A DNA stretch of 64,000 nucleotides from Tretioscincus oriximinensis (GCA_022410635.1 JAJVDF010000210.1:306199-370198), one strand, 5' to 3'. Positions 53,882 through 64,000 are shown, numbered from the stretch's first letter. Notes: generated from the sequence alone by a model not told the origin. Program-made: numbers and translations.

Positions 53882-55014
53882 CCCTAAGGGCACTGTCCTG
53901 AACGTACTCTGACATTATTTTATCAACAAAAAAGCCATTTAGTGAATGAAGAAAGAAAGCAAAACGAGGGGCGATACGAGGGTTGTATATTTGTGTACAT
54001 TCATCAAACCTACATATGAAGATAAGGACATACAGTATAAATCATTCCTGAGATTAAAGATATATCTGCTTTAGATCTACAGGATGAACAAACTGGGCTT
54101 ATCTTAATGATATGAACATTAAGCAACCAACGCTTCAGCTCCACAAATGTGCTGAATACCAAGCTTCATTTCAGAATTTAAACAGCCACTAGCGTAATAT
54201 CCCTTGTTCTCTTCATCTCAAAACTAGCAAACATAGAAACCAGGCTGAAGACTATTTATAGATATTGTGGGGTTTACTCACACACGTTTCTGCCACACAC
54301 AATGGAATCCTCGGTAGAAAACACTTGTCTCCAGATTGGCACTTTCACCTTAGTTAGTTAGTTAGTTAATTAGTTCCTGAAACTTGTCCAGAGTTACAGC
54401 ATCTCCATTGTAAAAGTGGGCAGTAGCCAGAGATTAGTGTGATCAAGAAAAAAAAGGAACATTTTGCATAGATCAGAACTATAATATCCCAGAGGATGAC
54501 AACATGCACACCTATGGTTTATAAAGTAAAGATGTGCAAAGCTTGACATTCAGTGGTTTGTTTGTCAGGAACGAATTATTTGATCAGTTTCGTATTTGCT
54601 GTAATTTTACCTTTTATAAAAAGATGTGAGAAAAGGTACTCTTCCTTTTTAACATGGCTGAACATGGACACCCAATCATTTGATTAAATGGTCTGTGAAA
54701 ATTTCATTATAAAGAGTCCTTTATTCTAATGTCTACATTGATTTGCTTGCTTCTTCTNCCCGCTCATTCTCTTGTTATTGAAGTAATTTGACCAAACAAT
54801 GCCTTTCCCACACAGGTTGTTATGGTGGCACATGCAGGGGTGCCACAGAATGGCATAGAGTACTCCAGGCCTTCATGCACACCGAGCATCTTTATTTGTA
54901 CCAACAGGAAGCTATGAATTAGAATAGGGCTTCAAAATGGCACCTTTTGCTAGCTCTGCTGTGGACCTCATTGAACTAGTCTGCAATCTGACTACTTCAG
55001 GAATCTTAGACTTT
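53882..55014. other. No gene recognised
   Basis: AT-rich intergenic DNA with a TTAG microsatellite (54351-54378). GGTGGCACATGCAGGGGTGC near 54825 is a small imperfect hairpin. Confidence 0.4.
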
Positions 55015-55062
55015 GTGGGTGTGGCGTTTGCCCATTTTAAAGGTTTGTATTTTGTTTTATAC

Positions 55063-55262
55063 TAGGCTGACCAGATCACCCCTTCGGGGGGTTGGGGTTG
55101 GGGGTNGAAAACCCGGTTTTGCAGTGCCTTCGGGGTTTTCCTGATGGAAAAAAAAAATTTTAAAAAAATTTTAAAAAAAAAATCCTCAGGAAAAACNATG
55201 AGGCACTCCAAAACCGGGTTTCTACACCCCCTCCCCCAAAAAGGGGTCATCTGGTCAGCCTA
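55063..55262. mobile_element. Palindromic hAT MITE, copy 3 (200 bp), inside the LTR
   Basis: TAGGCTGACCAGAT at the left, ATCTGGTCAGCCTA at the right, with perfect TTTTATAC at 55055-55062 and 55263-55270. The arms carry the family words (AAAACCCGGTTTTG, GTGCCTTCGGGG, TTTTCCTGATGG). The uninterrupted site is at 31730-31760 in the minus-strand LTR copy. Confidence 0.85.
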
Positions 55263-55606
55263 TTTTATACTCATAGTGTTATCCCGGAGGAAAGAACAGG
55301 TGTGGGCAGGGGCGTGGCTTCCTCATTCCCTGGTTGGGAGGGGGTGAGGCTGGAGGAGCCAGCCAATAGGGCCTCAAGTAGCTGGCTGGTCAGAGTATAA
55401 AGGGGAGACTGACCAGGACTACTGGCCTTTCTGTTGGGGAAATGATGTGTGAAGCAAGTTAACAGAAGGTCCTCTGCTACTCTGCATTTGAGGGCTGGGG
55501 CCAGAGNGTATGGAAGCCTGGAAGGGTCATAGTTGAGACTAGGCCTGGGCTGAGACAAATTTAGTTGTGCCTGTCACTTTAAATCCCGTCTGTTGAATGT
55601 TACAAT

Positions 55607-56176
55607 TAGGGTTTCCACCTTTTGCTAAGTGAAATAATAGACATACTCTTAAAAATAAGGGACATTTCCCCAAAATACAGGATACTAAAAAGACCCTCAA
55701 AATTAATAATCAAAGGGGATTTTTAGCTAAACGTGATACTAATTAATGAACAGCTAAAGGTAATAGTACAAGGAAATTTGACACTCAGAGCCAGACAGGG
55801 CTCTANGTGAAAAGAAGCCTTGATAAAGGCTTTTNTGGGGTCCTCGGCTGTGACAAAGCTGCGGCTTTAAANGAAAGAAAAGCAACCTGTCTGAATTTGC
55901 GCCCAAAGATGGCAGACGCAACAAAGACGAGCGAGCACAAAGAACAAGCTCTCCAATGTTCGGCTTCTAGGCAAACAGCAAGGCGGATGAGGTGAAGCTG
56001 CTTTTTAACCTCTCAACAGCAGCAGGCAACTTACACTGGGTTGGACCCGGAAGTCAAGCGCCGCAGCCAACTGTGTCCTGCGAGGAATACGGGACACTTG
56101 ACTCATAATGCGGGACGCTTAATTTTGACCTGAAATACGGGACGTCCCTTATAATACAGGACAGGTGGCAACCCTA
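55607..56176. mobile_element. hAT-type element, 570 bp, inside the LTR
   Basis: Starts TAGGGTTTCCACC and ends GGTGGCAACCCTA, an inverted repeat with one mismatch. GTTACAAT flanks it exactly at 55599-55606 and 56177-56184, the 8-bp duplication of hAT. Subterminal words AATAAGGGACATTTCC on the left and GGGACGTCCCTTATAATA on the right are also inverted. The interior holds a GATGGCAGACGCAACAAAGA segment and a short plus frame (55807-55995), which I do not treat as a gene because of two ambiguous bases and no recognised domain. Confidence 0.85.
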
Positions 56177-56520
56177 GTTACAATTTACACTGAGCAAATG
56201 TGTGAGTGCTCTGGCTTGAGTTCAAAGCTCTATCACCTCTTAGAAACTTTATTTTGTTGTATCAATAAACCTTCCATTTGTTTGACTTTTAATCCGCCTA
56301 TCTTTTGTTTTTCAACACAAATCTTTAAATATTACCACAACAGAGAAGGACTGAGATAAAATCCATTCATATAGGTTAAAGGAGCCTTGTTACAGGCCTG
56401 TAGGTGCTGGGAGTCCAAGCAGGTCGTGGGTGCTTGCTTGGATCCCAGGGTAATAATGTGGCACCTCTAGCCTGGAGGGTCAGAGTACCTGGGCCCTCAG
56501 GTATGGGTCACCACAGTGGG

Positions 56521-56600
56521 GAATGTAAAATACAATGTCAGGATTACAGTGAAGGAATCTTAAATGAAAGCACGATTCGTTGTTATGTATTTGTTAAGTA
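56521..56600. other. No gene recognised
   Basis: Short spacer between the LTR and L2 tails. Confidence 0.3.
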
Positions 56601-56604
56601 TTTC

Positions 56605-56960
56605 TTAATTTATGCTTACTGGTATATTTCCCTCCCTATATCTAAAGGTCTCAGGACAATTAACAATAAAAGCAAAAATACAAAATTAACATTTTAAAAC
56701 AGTATCTGAAAGTGGGCAAGAGAAAAAGGTATATAATTTATTTATTTAGATTCCACCCTATGCCTGAGGATCTCAGGAAGGTTACAATAAAATGATAAAA
56801 ACAGCTAAATTGAAAACTGAAAAACAGTGACAGTGCATTTATGGGGAGAGGAAGTGAACAAGGTGCAGTCTTCAGCAGACGTCTGAACACATGCAGTGTA
56901 AGTTCCTAGCACATCGCAGAGGAATATCTGGTCCATAACCTGGATGCTGGTATCAGGAAT
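56605..56960 (-). mobile_element. Two tandem L2-clade LINE 3' ends
   Basis: Two L2 ends lie in the same orientation. The first (about 56605-56720) has TTTCCCTCCCTATATCTAAA, GGTCTCAGGACAATTAACAA. The second (about 56735-56960) has TTTATTTATTTAGATTCCAC, CCTGAGGATCTCAGGAAGGT, then the terminal codons around GAACAAGGTGCAGTCTTC. Both are minus strand and end-truncated. Confidence 0.65.
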
Positions 56961-57359
56961 GTCCCCCTATTTCTCTTTTTCCCTTTGACTATTGAAGGTG
57001 GTTTTTCTGTTAAAAGGACCTTAATGGAAGATCTTAGTTTGTGTATGGAAATGATTTCACTCTCTTTGAACCAGAAGTATCAGCTGAGATGGAAGCACTG
57101 GACTAGAGGAAGGTATCTTCTAGGAATCAAGGGTGCTGATCATCTTTTGGTTCTGAAGTCAATATAAAAAGATTGAATTTCACTACAGGAAGACTTTTGA
57201 GATCCAACAATATTCTATAACACTGGCTCCTCTGTGGGTCAAATATGGGGACTCTTCAAATACACCATCTATCAGTGCACGACTTAGAATATATAGGTTT
57301 AATAAGTTATACAGTTGAACGGGGAATGTACCAGCACAATGACCTTCAGAATTTTAACA
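56961..57359. other. No gene recognised
   Basis: No frame or repeat assigned; a 60-codon plus frame (56985-57167) has no recognisable content. Confidence 0.35.
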
Positions 57360-57600
57360 GCCAGAAAGACTTTCGTAGTCATACAAATGTGAATATTTAG
57401 ATGATAAAACATTGTCACTAGGCCCAATTCTGGCATTGAAATCATTTAATAATATTAATAATTGCACTTTAGGAAATATAAATAACAGGGATGAGATATA
57501 ATTCTCCAATTTAAAACAGACCTGCTTAGAATTAATCTTATATTTTGTAGAAGNTATATATGTATTAATTAGAGGGAGGATTAATGTTTTAAACTTTTGA
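57360..57600 (-). pseudogene. Non-LTR retrotransposon endonuclease fragment
   Basis: A minus frame contains LLILLNDFNARIGPSDNVL (DFNARIG at about 57423-57443). GDFNARIG is the signature of the APE-type endonuclease domain of LINE ORF2. The preceding TLILPLINTYI resembles the VNVYIPP-type strand of the same domain. The glycine before DFNARIG is N, there is one ambiguous codon, and the RT part is absent. It is a relic, of L2, CR1 or a related clade. The open frame extends to 57806 only by chance. Confidence 0.55.
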
Positions 57601-57779
57601 GAAATGCTCTGTGAATATAACCCACAACTTTCTAAGTAGATGATGATTCTTTTTTNAAAAAGTATTGAAATAAATCCTGCTAATCCAAAGCTTGAGCACA
57701 TTCTGTTTTTTAAAAAATGTGGAAAATCCTTCAATATAGATTTATTTTGAGGTCCGTTTCTGTTACAACAGTGTGGTCC

Positions 57780-59420
57780 AACCATGTGGGCAGTGCGGGC
57801 CTGCATTCATCTGCAGTGTGGGCCTGCCAGGTCCTTTTTGGGGCCCNTGAAGGGGCCCGGTGGCTTCCGCCTGCTCACTTCAATTGTAATACCTCACTGG
57901 TGTTACAGTCAAGGCGACCAGGCAGGAGACGCCAACGCTCTCAGCAGCCTGCTCGCTTCAACCGTAACACCAGCGGGTTATTACAGTCGAAGCAACCAGG
58001 GAGCTGTGAGCATCGGTGTCTTGGGTCAAGATGCCGACGCTCACAGCTGTCTGGCTTGCTTGCCTAATCCCCCTCCACCTCTTCCTGTGTCCAGCCCCAG
58101 GGCCTCTGTGAATTGCGACCGGTGGTTTGAGCTTCTGGAGACTGTGGGGAGCAGACAGGGATCCCAGGTCAAGCGAAAGGAAGCAGCCATGGTGGATCCC
58201 AAGTCCATCCTCAAGGAGATGCACCCAGCAGGGGTGACGAAAGTGTTGTGGGTGCCTCTAAATGAGCCCAGCTGGACCTCCTCCTGCTGCCCACCACTGT
58301 CCCCTCGGCCGCCTTCTGCTCAGCCACCGCAGGCCATCCTGAGTGCTGCTGCCGCTTTTCTCCAAGCTCCTTGCCTTGGGTCACCCCGCAGCTGCCCGAT
58401 TGCCCTCAGCCCAGTTCCCCAATGGCATGGGGAGGCGGCGGCACTTGTAGAGGAAAGGCGCAGAGGCAGCCCAGGGTGCCAGGTTCGGAGAAACCTCCAG
58501 GCCCTGCCGCCCCTTTGAGGCCGTTTCCTCCTCCCAGGTGCAGCCATGGAAGCCCCGCTCAGGGTGGGAGGCCATCACAGCCCTGACACACACCGGGAAG
58601 AGATTCTGCCACCCCGCTTCATACCCCAGTGCCGCACTTGGGGGTCCCTTGAGTGAAAAGCACCAGGAGAAACTTCAAACAGATAAGTGGAGGAAGGGGG
58701 ATGAGGAAGGGAAAGGGGGAAGCAGAGAAGAAGGAAATAAGGAGGGAGGCAAGGAAAAGAAAGAAAAAGGGGAATGGAGAAAGGGGGCGGAGGAGGTGCT
58801 TTGTTTCTCTTTCTTTACATTTCCCCTCTGCTCCCTCGCTGCCCACTTGCTGCTTCCCAGTGCATCTGGACAGCAGGGACGGCAGCCTTAACGGGCATTG
58901 TTGAATGTGCTTGGACAGCAGGCCATGTCCCTTTCCAACGGGTAGGCATAAGNAGCTCTGCAGGGATCCCGCTGCCCAGGGCTCTCTTTGGGAGGTTCAG
59001 GAATGTCAGGCTTCCAAACAGCTACACAAGCAGCAGCAGCCATGACCCACTTCTTCGACTGCTTCTCCCACTCCTGCGAGAGTTGCTGCCGACATACCCC
59101 CTGCCCCAGTGAAGTAGATAGGCACCTGTGAGCACCAGCATCTTGGGCCAAGACATTGATGCTCGCAGCTGCCTGGCTGCTGCGCTCAGAACACCCTGCT
59201 TGCCCGAAACAAGCAGGGTGTTGTGAGCGAAGGAGCTAGGTGGCTGCGAGTGTTGGCATCTTGGGCAAGCAGACGTCAAAGAGGCTAGGCAGCTGCAAGT
59301 GTCAGCCTCTTGGGCCAAGACACCAATCCTCGCAGCTGCCTGGCCGCTTTGCCATCTGCTTGCCAAGACGCTGACACTTGACAGTGTGGCACTCAACAAT
59401 GTCACTTCCTGTCCCGCCCT
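57780..59420. repeat. GC-rich block of repeated palindromes
   Basis: This 1.6-kb block is much richer in GC and CpG than its surroundings. At least three imperfect palindromes share the centre CTTGGG(C/T)CAAG with flanks CTGYGAGC and GCTCRCAG: 57996-58054, 59121-59176 and 59288-59343; a half unit lies at about 59239-59265. Two further inverted units (GCTTCAACCGTAA against TTACAGTCGAAGC) sit at about 57880-57993. A clean 13-bp stem, AACACCCTGCTTG with CAAGCAGGGTGTT, is at 59190-59222. Between them is a 244-codon plus frame (57784-58518, one ambiguous base) without recognised domains. A purine-rich stretch (AGGAAGGGGG-type) lies at 58680-58790. I see no transposase and no terminal repeat for the block. 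Confidence 0.6.
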
Positions 59421-59800
59421 TGAAGACATTTACAAAACGTCTCTGAATCCTGTCTTGGTGGAGCTTTTTACCTTCCAATTAACACATTTCTTGTAAAACT
59501 TAATGTTGGCTGAGTCTTTATCGGGGCCTGAAGACATTCACTGAAATTTGTAACACAACCGGGCAGAGATAGCCACTATAAAACTAATGGTTCTCTGTAT
59601 CTCTTCTCTATAAAGTCTTGGTACTTGAGCCAATTCTATTAATCTTTTTTTCTTTTGTAGTTTTTGTAGCTAATGCTTTTATTAATTGTAACTTGTTTTT
59701 GTTAAGAGACCAACAGTAGAAAGGGAGGTGGCATAAGTATGTGCTTTGTCATCTCCCATACACTGTTTCCTATAAATACCTGATCCTGACATTAGTCCCC
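59421..59800. other. No gene recognised
   Basis: TTTATCGGGGCCTGAAGACA and nearby words could belong to the end of the preceding GC-rich unit. No gene evidence. Confidence 0.3.
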
Positions 59801-59804
59801 CCAG

Positions 59805-59875
59805 CACCTGAAGAAGTATACGTGTCTGCGAAAGCTTATGCCACCTACTTTTCTAGTCTNCTAGCCCCTACTAGT
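59805..59875 (+). mobile_element. Penelope-like terminal repeat with hammerhead-like core
   Basis: CACCTGAAGAAGTATACGTG, TCTGCGAAAGCTTATGCCAC and CTACTTTTCTAGTC follow the family order. The core keeps CTGAAGA, GAAA and GCTTATGC, but stem II is mismatched (GTATACGTGTCTGC). Truncated after about 70 bases. Confidence 0.5.
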
Positions 59876-61655
59876 CCCTTTCTCTCTTTTTGTTTTTGTG
59901 CACAATATATATAAAAAGTGCTGTTCTATAACCTACCTTGGGTCAAGCAACGAACACCCCAAGAAATAATTTTCAAGAGCCAGGACTATAATCAAGTTCC
60001 TGAAACAATTCAACATTGAACTTGCAATCGATCTTTAAACCCACAATTATTCTCATAGCCATATTTGTTGCTATTTTCTTAAAAAAAGGCTGATTATTTA
60101 TGTACCACGTTTCTCATCTAACCCTTCTATTTGTTTACCTGGTTACTTGGAATTACTTTCATAACAAACCAGCAAGAGTAAGCAAGCAGTCNTGGACAAA
60201 GGACTGGGAGAAAAACAAGAAGACGTATTACTTTAGTGGGAGTATTTGTGGAAAAAACCTCACTGGGTATCTTCACACTAGCCTGTTTGAAGCAATCCCC
60301 CCAACCAGTCCTGTATGGACAACTCCATTTGCTAACCTTTCCATTCCCATTTTGGGAAAAGAGGTGGTCTATTTAGCATCTCTATAGTGATTGCAAAGTA
60401 GACTTCATCTTATATATAAAAATAACAACTACCAGGTGTAGACTATATGTAGCAAATTAAATGCAGGAAATAATAGAATTGCAGATGTGGATGAGGGGAT
60501 TAATTAGGACAAGTGCAGGCCATCCCTTTAAATGATGGGAACGGCCTTGAGTAAAGAGATGAAGCATGGTTAAAAATAGCAATCAAATGTGCGTGGAAAA
60601 GTAGAAACATTAGTCCAAGAGTATGAACACAGCTTTGGATGTTTAATTTTATTTTTAACCTTTTGCCTTTTGAAGCAAATTGAATTTATAAATTTGGAAA
60701 ATAATTTGATGTATCACTTGTTATGGCTGCAGCTATGACAATAAAGCATTTATTCATTCATTGATATCTATTATAGTTTCCAACCTCCATTTTGCTCACA
60801 CTGGAATTTCTCTGCAATGCAGTCACAAACAATGGAATCTAATTTTGTATTTTTTTTNAAAAAAAAACATTATGGTGAACAATGGCAATAGAGAAAAAAA
60901 CTCTTACAGCTCGAAATTTTCTCAGTTGGTGTGAGACTGAGCTGGTAAATCAGCCTCTCAATCTCTGATGACCTTTCCCAGAGGGATACTCAAATATCCC
61001 AAATTACAAAGATACTAAGAACATGTATAGATATATGTACTGTACATTCTTATTAGCCTGAACATAGCATTTTATAAATGTTACTTTATAAATGTTTTAC
61101 TTCATGAAACTGATACATGCACTTTGGAAGGTGTTTTAAATCCTCTTTTTTTAACATTCTAAACTAATAATTTTAGTTAAAAAAATTCTGGGAGAAAGAG
61201 GAAGGATAAAGTTAAGTGAAAATGACACTTTGGTTTGTTTTCATTAAAGTCATTCCTTGAACAGACATAAAAGAAAAGAAATAAACCAAATGTATTTGAA
61301 TGTCTGAGGGAAAAAAGAATGTCTTGTTTCAGCTCCCTGCAGTCAAGCCATTGATGAATCAACACTAAGGCCTTTTATGGAATATGCTAGTAATATAGTT
61401 TAAGGAGTCCAATAGTCCAAACTGTTTGCTCTAGGGGTAATCCAGGTCAGACCTATACTACGAGCCCTATAATCCAGAATAGTGACCAACTACATTAATC
61501 AGTACTACATCCGTACCAGTGCTCTGGATTAAGAAGTTACACATCAACATATCCACCAGATCTGAGTAATGTGACTACAAGGGGCACACATGCAATCTTC
61601 TGCTTTGTAATTCACTTGGTCTCCATTCTAATGCTGCCCAACCTGCATGGTGCAA
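59876..61655. other. No gene recognised
   Basis: AT-rich intergenic DNA. A 95-codon plus frame (60100-60387) with one ambiguous base has no recognised domain. TTTTTTTNAAAAAAAA near 60850 is an ambiguous A/T run. Confidence 0.4.
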
Positions 61656-61660
61656 CAGCT

Positions 61661-61761
61661 AATCCAGATCAGGGAAATCCAGATTTACTAATCCGGACAT
61701 AGAGCAAGATTCAAATCTAGGAAAGAAAGAAAGAAAGAAAGAAAAGAAAGAAAAGAAAGAA

Positions 61762-61804
<43 letters not shown>

Positions 61805-61862
61805 GAGAAAACAAAGAAAGAATGAAAAAGAATGAAGTCAATAGTTGCTTCCAGATTGTGGA
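61661..61862 (+). repeat. GAAA microsatellite unit, source copy of a local duplication
   Basis: AATCCAGATCAGGGAAATCC, GATTTACTAATCCGGACATA, a GAAA-type run (61720-61804), then GAATGAAGTCAATAGTTGCT and TCCAGATTGTGGA. The same sequence recurs at 62471-62629 with a shorter run. Confidence 0.85.
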
Positions 61863-62408
61863 GAACATATTTGTCAGGTAAGTTTTTATTTTGTTTCAGA
61901 ATGATGAACAAGTAGTGAATAAATAATGGATAAATTTGTCAAGAATGCTAAGCACTCCAGCGTCTGAGAGAATGTATGAATATATTTTGCTGTGTCAATT
62001 CTAGCGCCAAAGCAAATACTACTACAGATAATAATGTTGTCATGAGAACAAAGACTGGGCATCTGATATGTATAGCAGATGGTAGTGACTGGTCTATTTG
62101 GGTGAAAAAAATAGTGAATGTTTTTGTTGTATTCTTCACCAAGTGCGATTTTTAAAAATGTGAAAAAGAGGAGCAACCTTAGGGACCATTCACGGCATAT
62201 TTACATTAGGTATCTGTGGCATTTCCCCTGTCTTGGGAGTCAATGGAAACTTTTTACATGTGAAAACCAGAAAGTAGCCATGGCAACATTATTCATGTTA
62301 TCTACACTGCTTTCCAACAATCATCCATAAAATTTTCTGGTTTTGAAACGGGGCTGAGGAATGCCAGAGAATCGGGACAAATAAACCAAAACAAATATAT
62401 TAAAAATT
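61863..62408. other. No gene recognised
   Basis: Spacer between the two duplicated units; frames on the minus strand here have no recognisable content. Confidence 0.4.
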
Positions 62409-62532
62409 AGCTTAAAATCATCTTTAGATGACTGAAGTAATTATATACCAATCTTACCCTTACCAATCATAATCCAGATCAGGGAAATCCAGATTTACTA
62501 ATCCGGACATAGAGCAAGATTCAAATCTACGA

Positions 62533-62575
<43 letters not shown>

Positions 62576-62685
62576 GAGAATGAATGAAAGAAAAAAGAAT
62601 GAAGTCAATAGTTGCTTCCAGATTGTGGAAGCTTAAAAATCATCTTTAGATGACTGAAGTAATCATATACCAGTCTTACCCTTAC
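62409..62685 (+). repeat. Duplicated unit inserted between a 55-bp direct repeat
   Basis: The direct repeats at 62409-62463 and 62630-62685 (AGCTTAAA...ATCTTTAGATGACTGAAG) are nearly identical (three differences). Between them lies a second copy of 61661-61862, with one clear base change (CTACGAAAG for CTAGGAAAG) and a shorter GAAA run. Confidence 0.8.
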
Positions 62686-63120
62686 TCTTCTTTTTGATAG
62701 TCAATTTGAGGTAAGTAAATCTTGCCATATTGACAAGAGGTGGAGGCCTTATCTGTATGTAGTGTGGCAGTTCTATCCTGGTTCTTGCATTATTGTCTTT
62801 TGTGCTTGAGGCTAGCCCTGTGAGCCTTCTCAAAGGAAGGATGTTTTCAGTCCCCATGATTGGCAGTAAAGGCAGGCCACTGAGATTGTGAGCAGATTCT
62901 CATTTCCAGCAGCATCAAGACTGAGGCAGAACCAAAACAGAAAAGGAATTCAGGGAGTTGCAATTCAGAGTATGCCATATGCCTATAGTATATTGTAAAT
63001 TTGAGGGGAGAATATTTATTCAGCTAAAAAAAAATCAGACATCACAGCTGTCTGAAGGGGCCCCCCATACTAGAGAGCATCATTCAAACTCCCTCCTCCC
63101 CCACTCAAACAAAGATGCAG
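62686..63120. other. No gene recognised
   Basis: No supported frame or repeat. Confidence 0.35.
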
Positions 63121-63126
63121 GTAAGT

Positions 63127-63195
63127 TATTTATTTAGGAATTTATATCCTGCCCATTACCAAAGGTCCCAACTCGGGTAACACCAAAGGAATACA
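63127..63195 (-). mobile_element. L2-clade LINE 3' end fragment
   Basis: TTATTTATTTAGGAATTTAT, ATCCTGCCCATTACCAAAGG resemble the minus-strand L2 terminus; only about 70 bases are kept. Confidence 0.5.
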
Positions 63196-63309
63196 AAAAA
63201 TGTTTCCATGAGCTTCCATTTACAAGATGTCTTTCATGGGAATGATCTGTTCTCGAAGTCCTGTGCCAGCCATAAAGAGAGATGAGCACCTCTGCTGGCT
63301 TCAACTCTA

Positions 63310-63510
63310 GCAAATTCAGCTTTGTGAAAGAAAGTAGATTTGCAATTTACATTTCAAATAGATTAATGAGTACCANCACTAATCTGGTGAGGAAGATAGA
63401 ATAAATGTAAGGCTTTGGGCGAAAACTAACCTTGGAAGCCGCTCTCTACACAGAGAACAGGGTATAAATGTGAGATTCTTCTCCTCTTCCACCTCCTCCC
63501 CCTTTAGTGC
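63310..63510 (+). repeat. SINE family A 3' part
   Basis: CACTAATCTGGTGAGGAAGA, TAGAATAAATGTAAGGCTTT, GGGCGAAAACTAACCTTGGA, AGCCGCTCTCTACACAGAGA and ACAGGGTATAAATGTGAGAT, then a CTCCTCTTCC tail. The head is absent or diverged. Confidence 0.55.
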
Positions 63511-63527
63511 TTTAATATTTGAGCAGC

Positions 63528-64000
63528 CACAAATGGCTCAGTCACTTAGGAATCCATCTCTCATCTGGGAGATGGGGTTTCGAAGCCCTGTTTCGGGTNT
63601 GGGGAGGGGTGAGCACCTTCCACTAGCCTGTAGCTCTATCCAACCCAGCTACTCGAAAGCATAAATTGCAAGAAATTGTAACTGACTGCAAGTAGATACA
63701 TGGGAACCACCATAGCCTGGTGAGGAAGATAGAATATCAGCCTTCGGGCAAAATACCCTTGTAAACCACTTTGAGTCCCTTTGAAAGGTGAAAAAAGCAG
63801 GGTATAAGAACTCAGTTCTTCTTGTTGTTCTTCTTGTTGTTCTTCTTTTTCTTCTTCTTTTTCTTCTTCTTCTTCTTCTTTTTCTTCTTTTTCTTCTTTT
63901 TCTTCTTCTTCTTCTTCTTCTTTTTCTTCTTCTTCTTCTTCTTCTTCTTCTTCTTCTTCTTCTTCTTCTTCTTCTTCTTCTTCTTCTTCTTCTTCTTCTT
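63528..64000 (+). repeat. SINE family A, full length with long (TTC)n tail
   Basis: The head (CACAAATGGCTCAGTCACTT, with B-box-like GGTTTCGAAGCC) is followed by TGGGGAGGGGTGAGCACC, TAGCTCTATCCAACCCAGCT, AAGTAGATACATGGGAACCA, CCTTCGGGCAAAATACCCTT, CTTTGAGTCCCTTTGAAAGG and GCAGGGTATAAGAACTCAGT. From about 63816 the tail is TTC units with TTG and TTTTTC variants, and it continues past the end of the window. This copy and 30317-30605 define the family. The A-box region has decayed from TAGCTCAGTCG to TGGCTCAGTCA. Confidence 0.8.

Larger units (their letters stand above)
55020..56515 (+). mobile_element. Solo LTR, same family as 31078-31779, with two nested insertions
   Basis: Starts TGTGGCGTTTGCC and ends TCACCACA, matching the ends of the 31-kb copy. 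GTGGG flanks it exactly at 55015-55019 and 56516-56520, a 5-bp duplication typical of LTR elements. Removing the two hAT elements and their duplications leaves about 710 bp, close to 702. A TATA box (TATAAA, 55396-55401) and AATAAA (56264-56269) mark U3 and R. No internal coding sequence adjoins it. The order of events is LTR first, then MITEs. Confidence 0.85.

Noticed and set aside
55807..55995. 62-codon plus frame inside the 570-bp hAT element
   Set aside because: Two ambiguous bases and no recognised domain; the surrounding element is non-coding.
63816..64000. Possible CRISPR-like or structured tandem array
   Set aside because: It is a plain TTC microsatellite with no spacers; it is the SINE tail.

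Overview
This window looks like intergenic DNA from a vertebrate, most likely a squamate reptile (lizard, possibly gecko-like). The grounds are the repeats. There are CR1 and L2-clade LINE fragments, several carrying the L2 3' end common in reptiles, CR1 copies ending in repeated TTCTTATG units, tRNA-derived SINEs with (TTC)n tails, hAT and Tc1/mariner MITEs, and solo LTRs. Species assignment is inference. I found no bacterial organisation and no host protein-coding gene, tRNA gene or rRNA gene that I could defend. Most open frames are chance or transposon-derived. About a hundred isolated N bases and one 228-base gap mark this as a draft assembly.

Layout. 0-9 kb: a hAT element inside a SINE, Penelope-like repeats with hammerhead-like cores, and a nested stack at 5.1-7.5 kb (an old L2 carrying a 281-bp hAT MITE and a CR1). 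9-20 kb: an L1-like 3' end, a palindromic hAT MITE, a recurring DNA-transposon family, a relic Tc1/mariner, a purine-rich tract, and a composite fold-back element at 19.35-20.24 kb. 20-34 kb: CR1 tails, SINEs, mariner MITEs, and a 702-bp solo LTR on the minus strand. 34-44 kb: the gap in an AAG microsatellite, more SINE and CR1 pieces, a 457-bp hAT, a 1.4-kb L2 with broken reverse-transcriptase frames, and inverted-repeat elements. 44-57 kb: LTR-like promoter segments, SINEs, a hAT with exact 8-bp target duplication split by a young L2, two more palindromic MITEs, and a second copy of the solo LTR (exact GTGGG duplication) carrying two hAT insertions. 57-64 kb: a LINE endonuclease relic, a 1.6-kb GC-rich block of repeated palindromes, a recent local duplication, and two SINEs whose tail runs off the window.

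The elements do not form a pathway. They form a layered insertion record: target-site duplications and empty sites inside the window fix the order of several insertions. The most unusual structures are the Penelope-like hammerhead-core repeats in inverted pairs, the fold-back element at 19.35-20.24 kb and the palindrome array at 57.8-59.4 kb.
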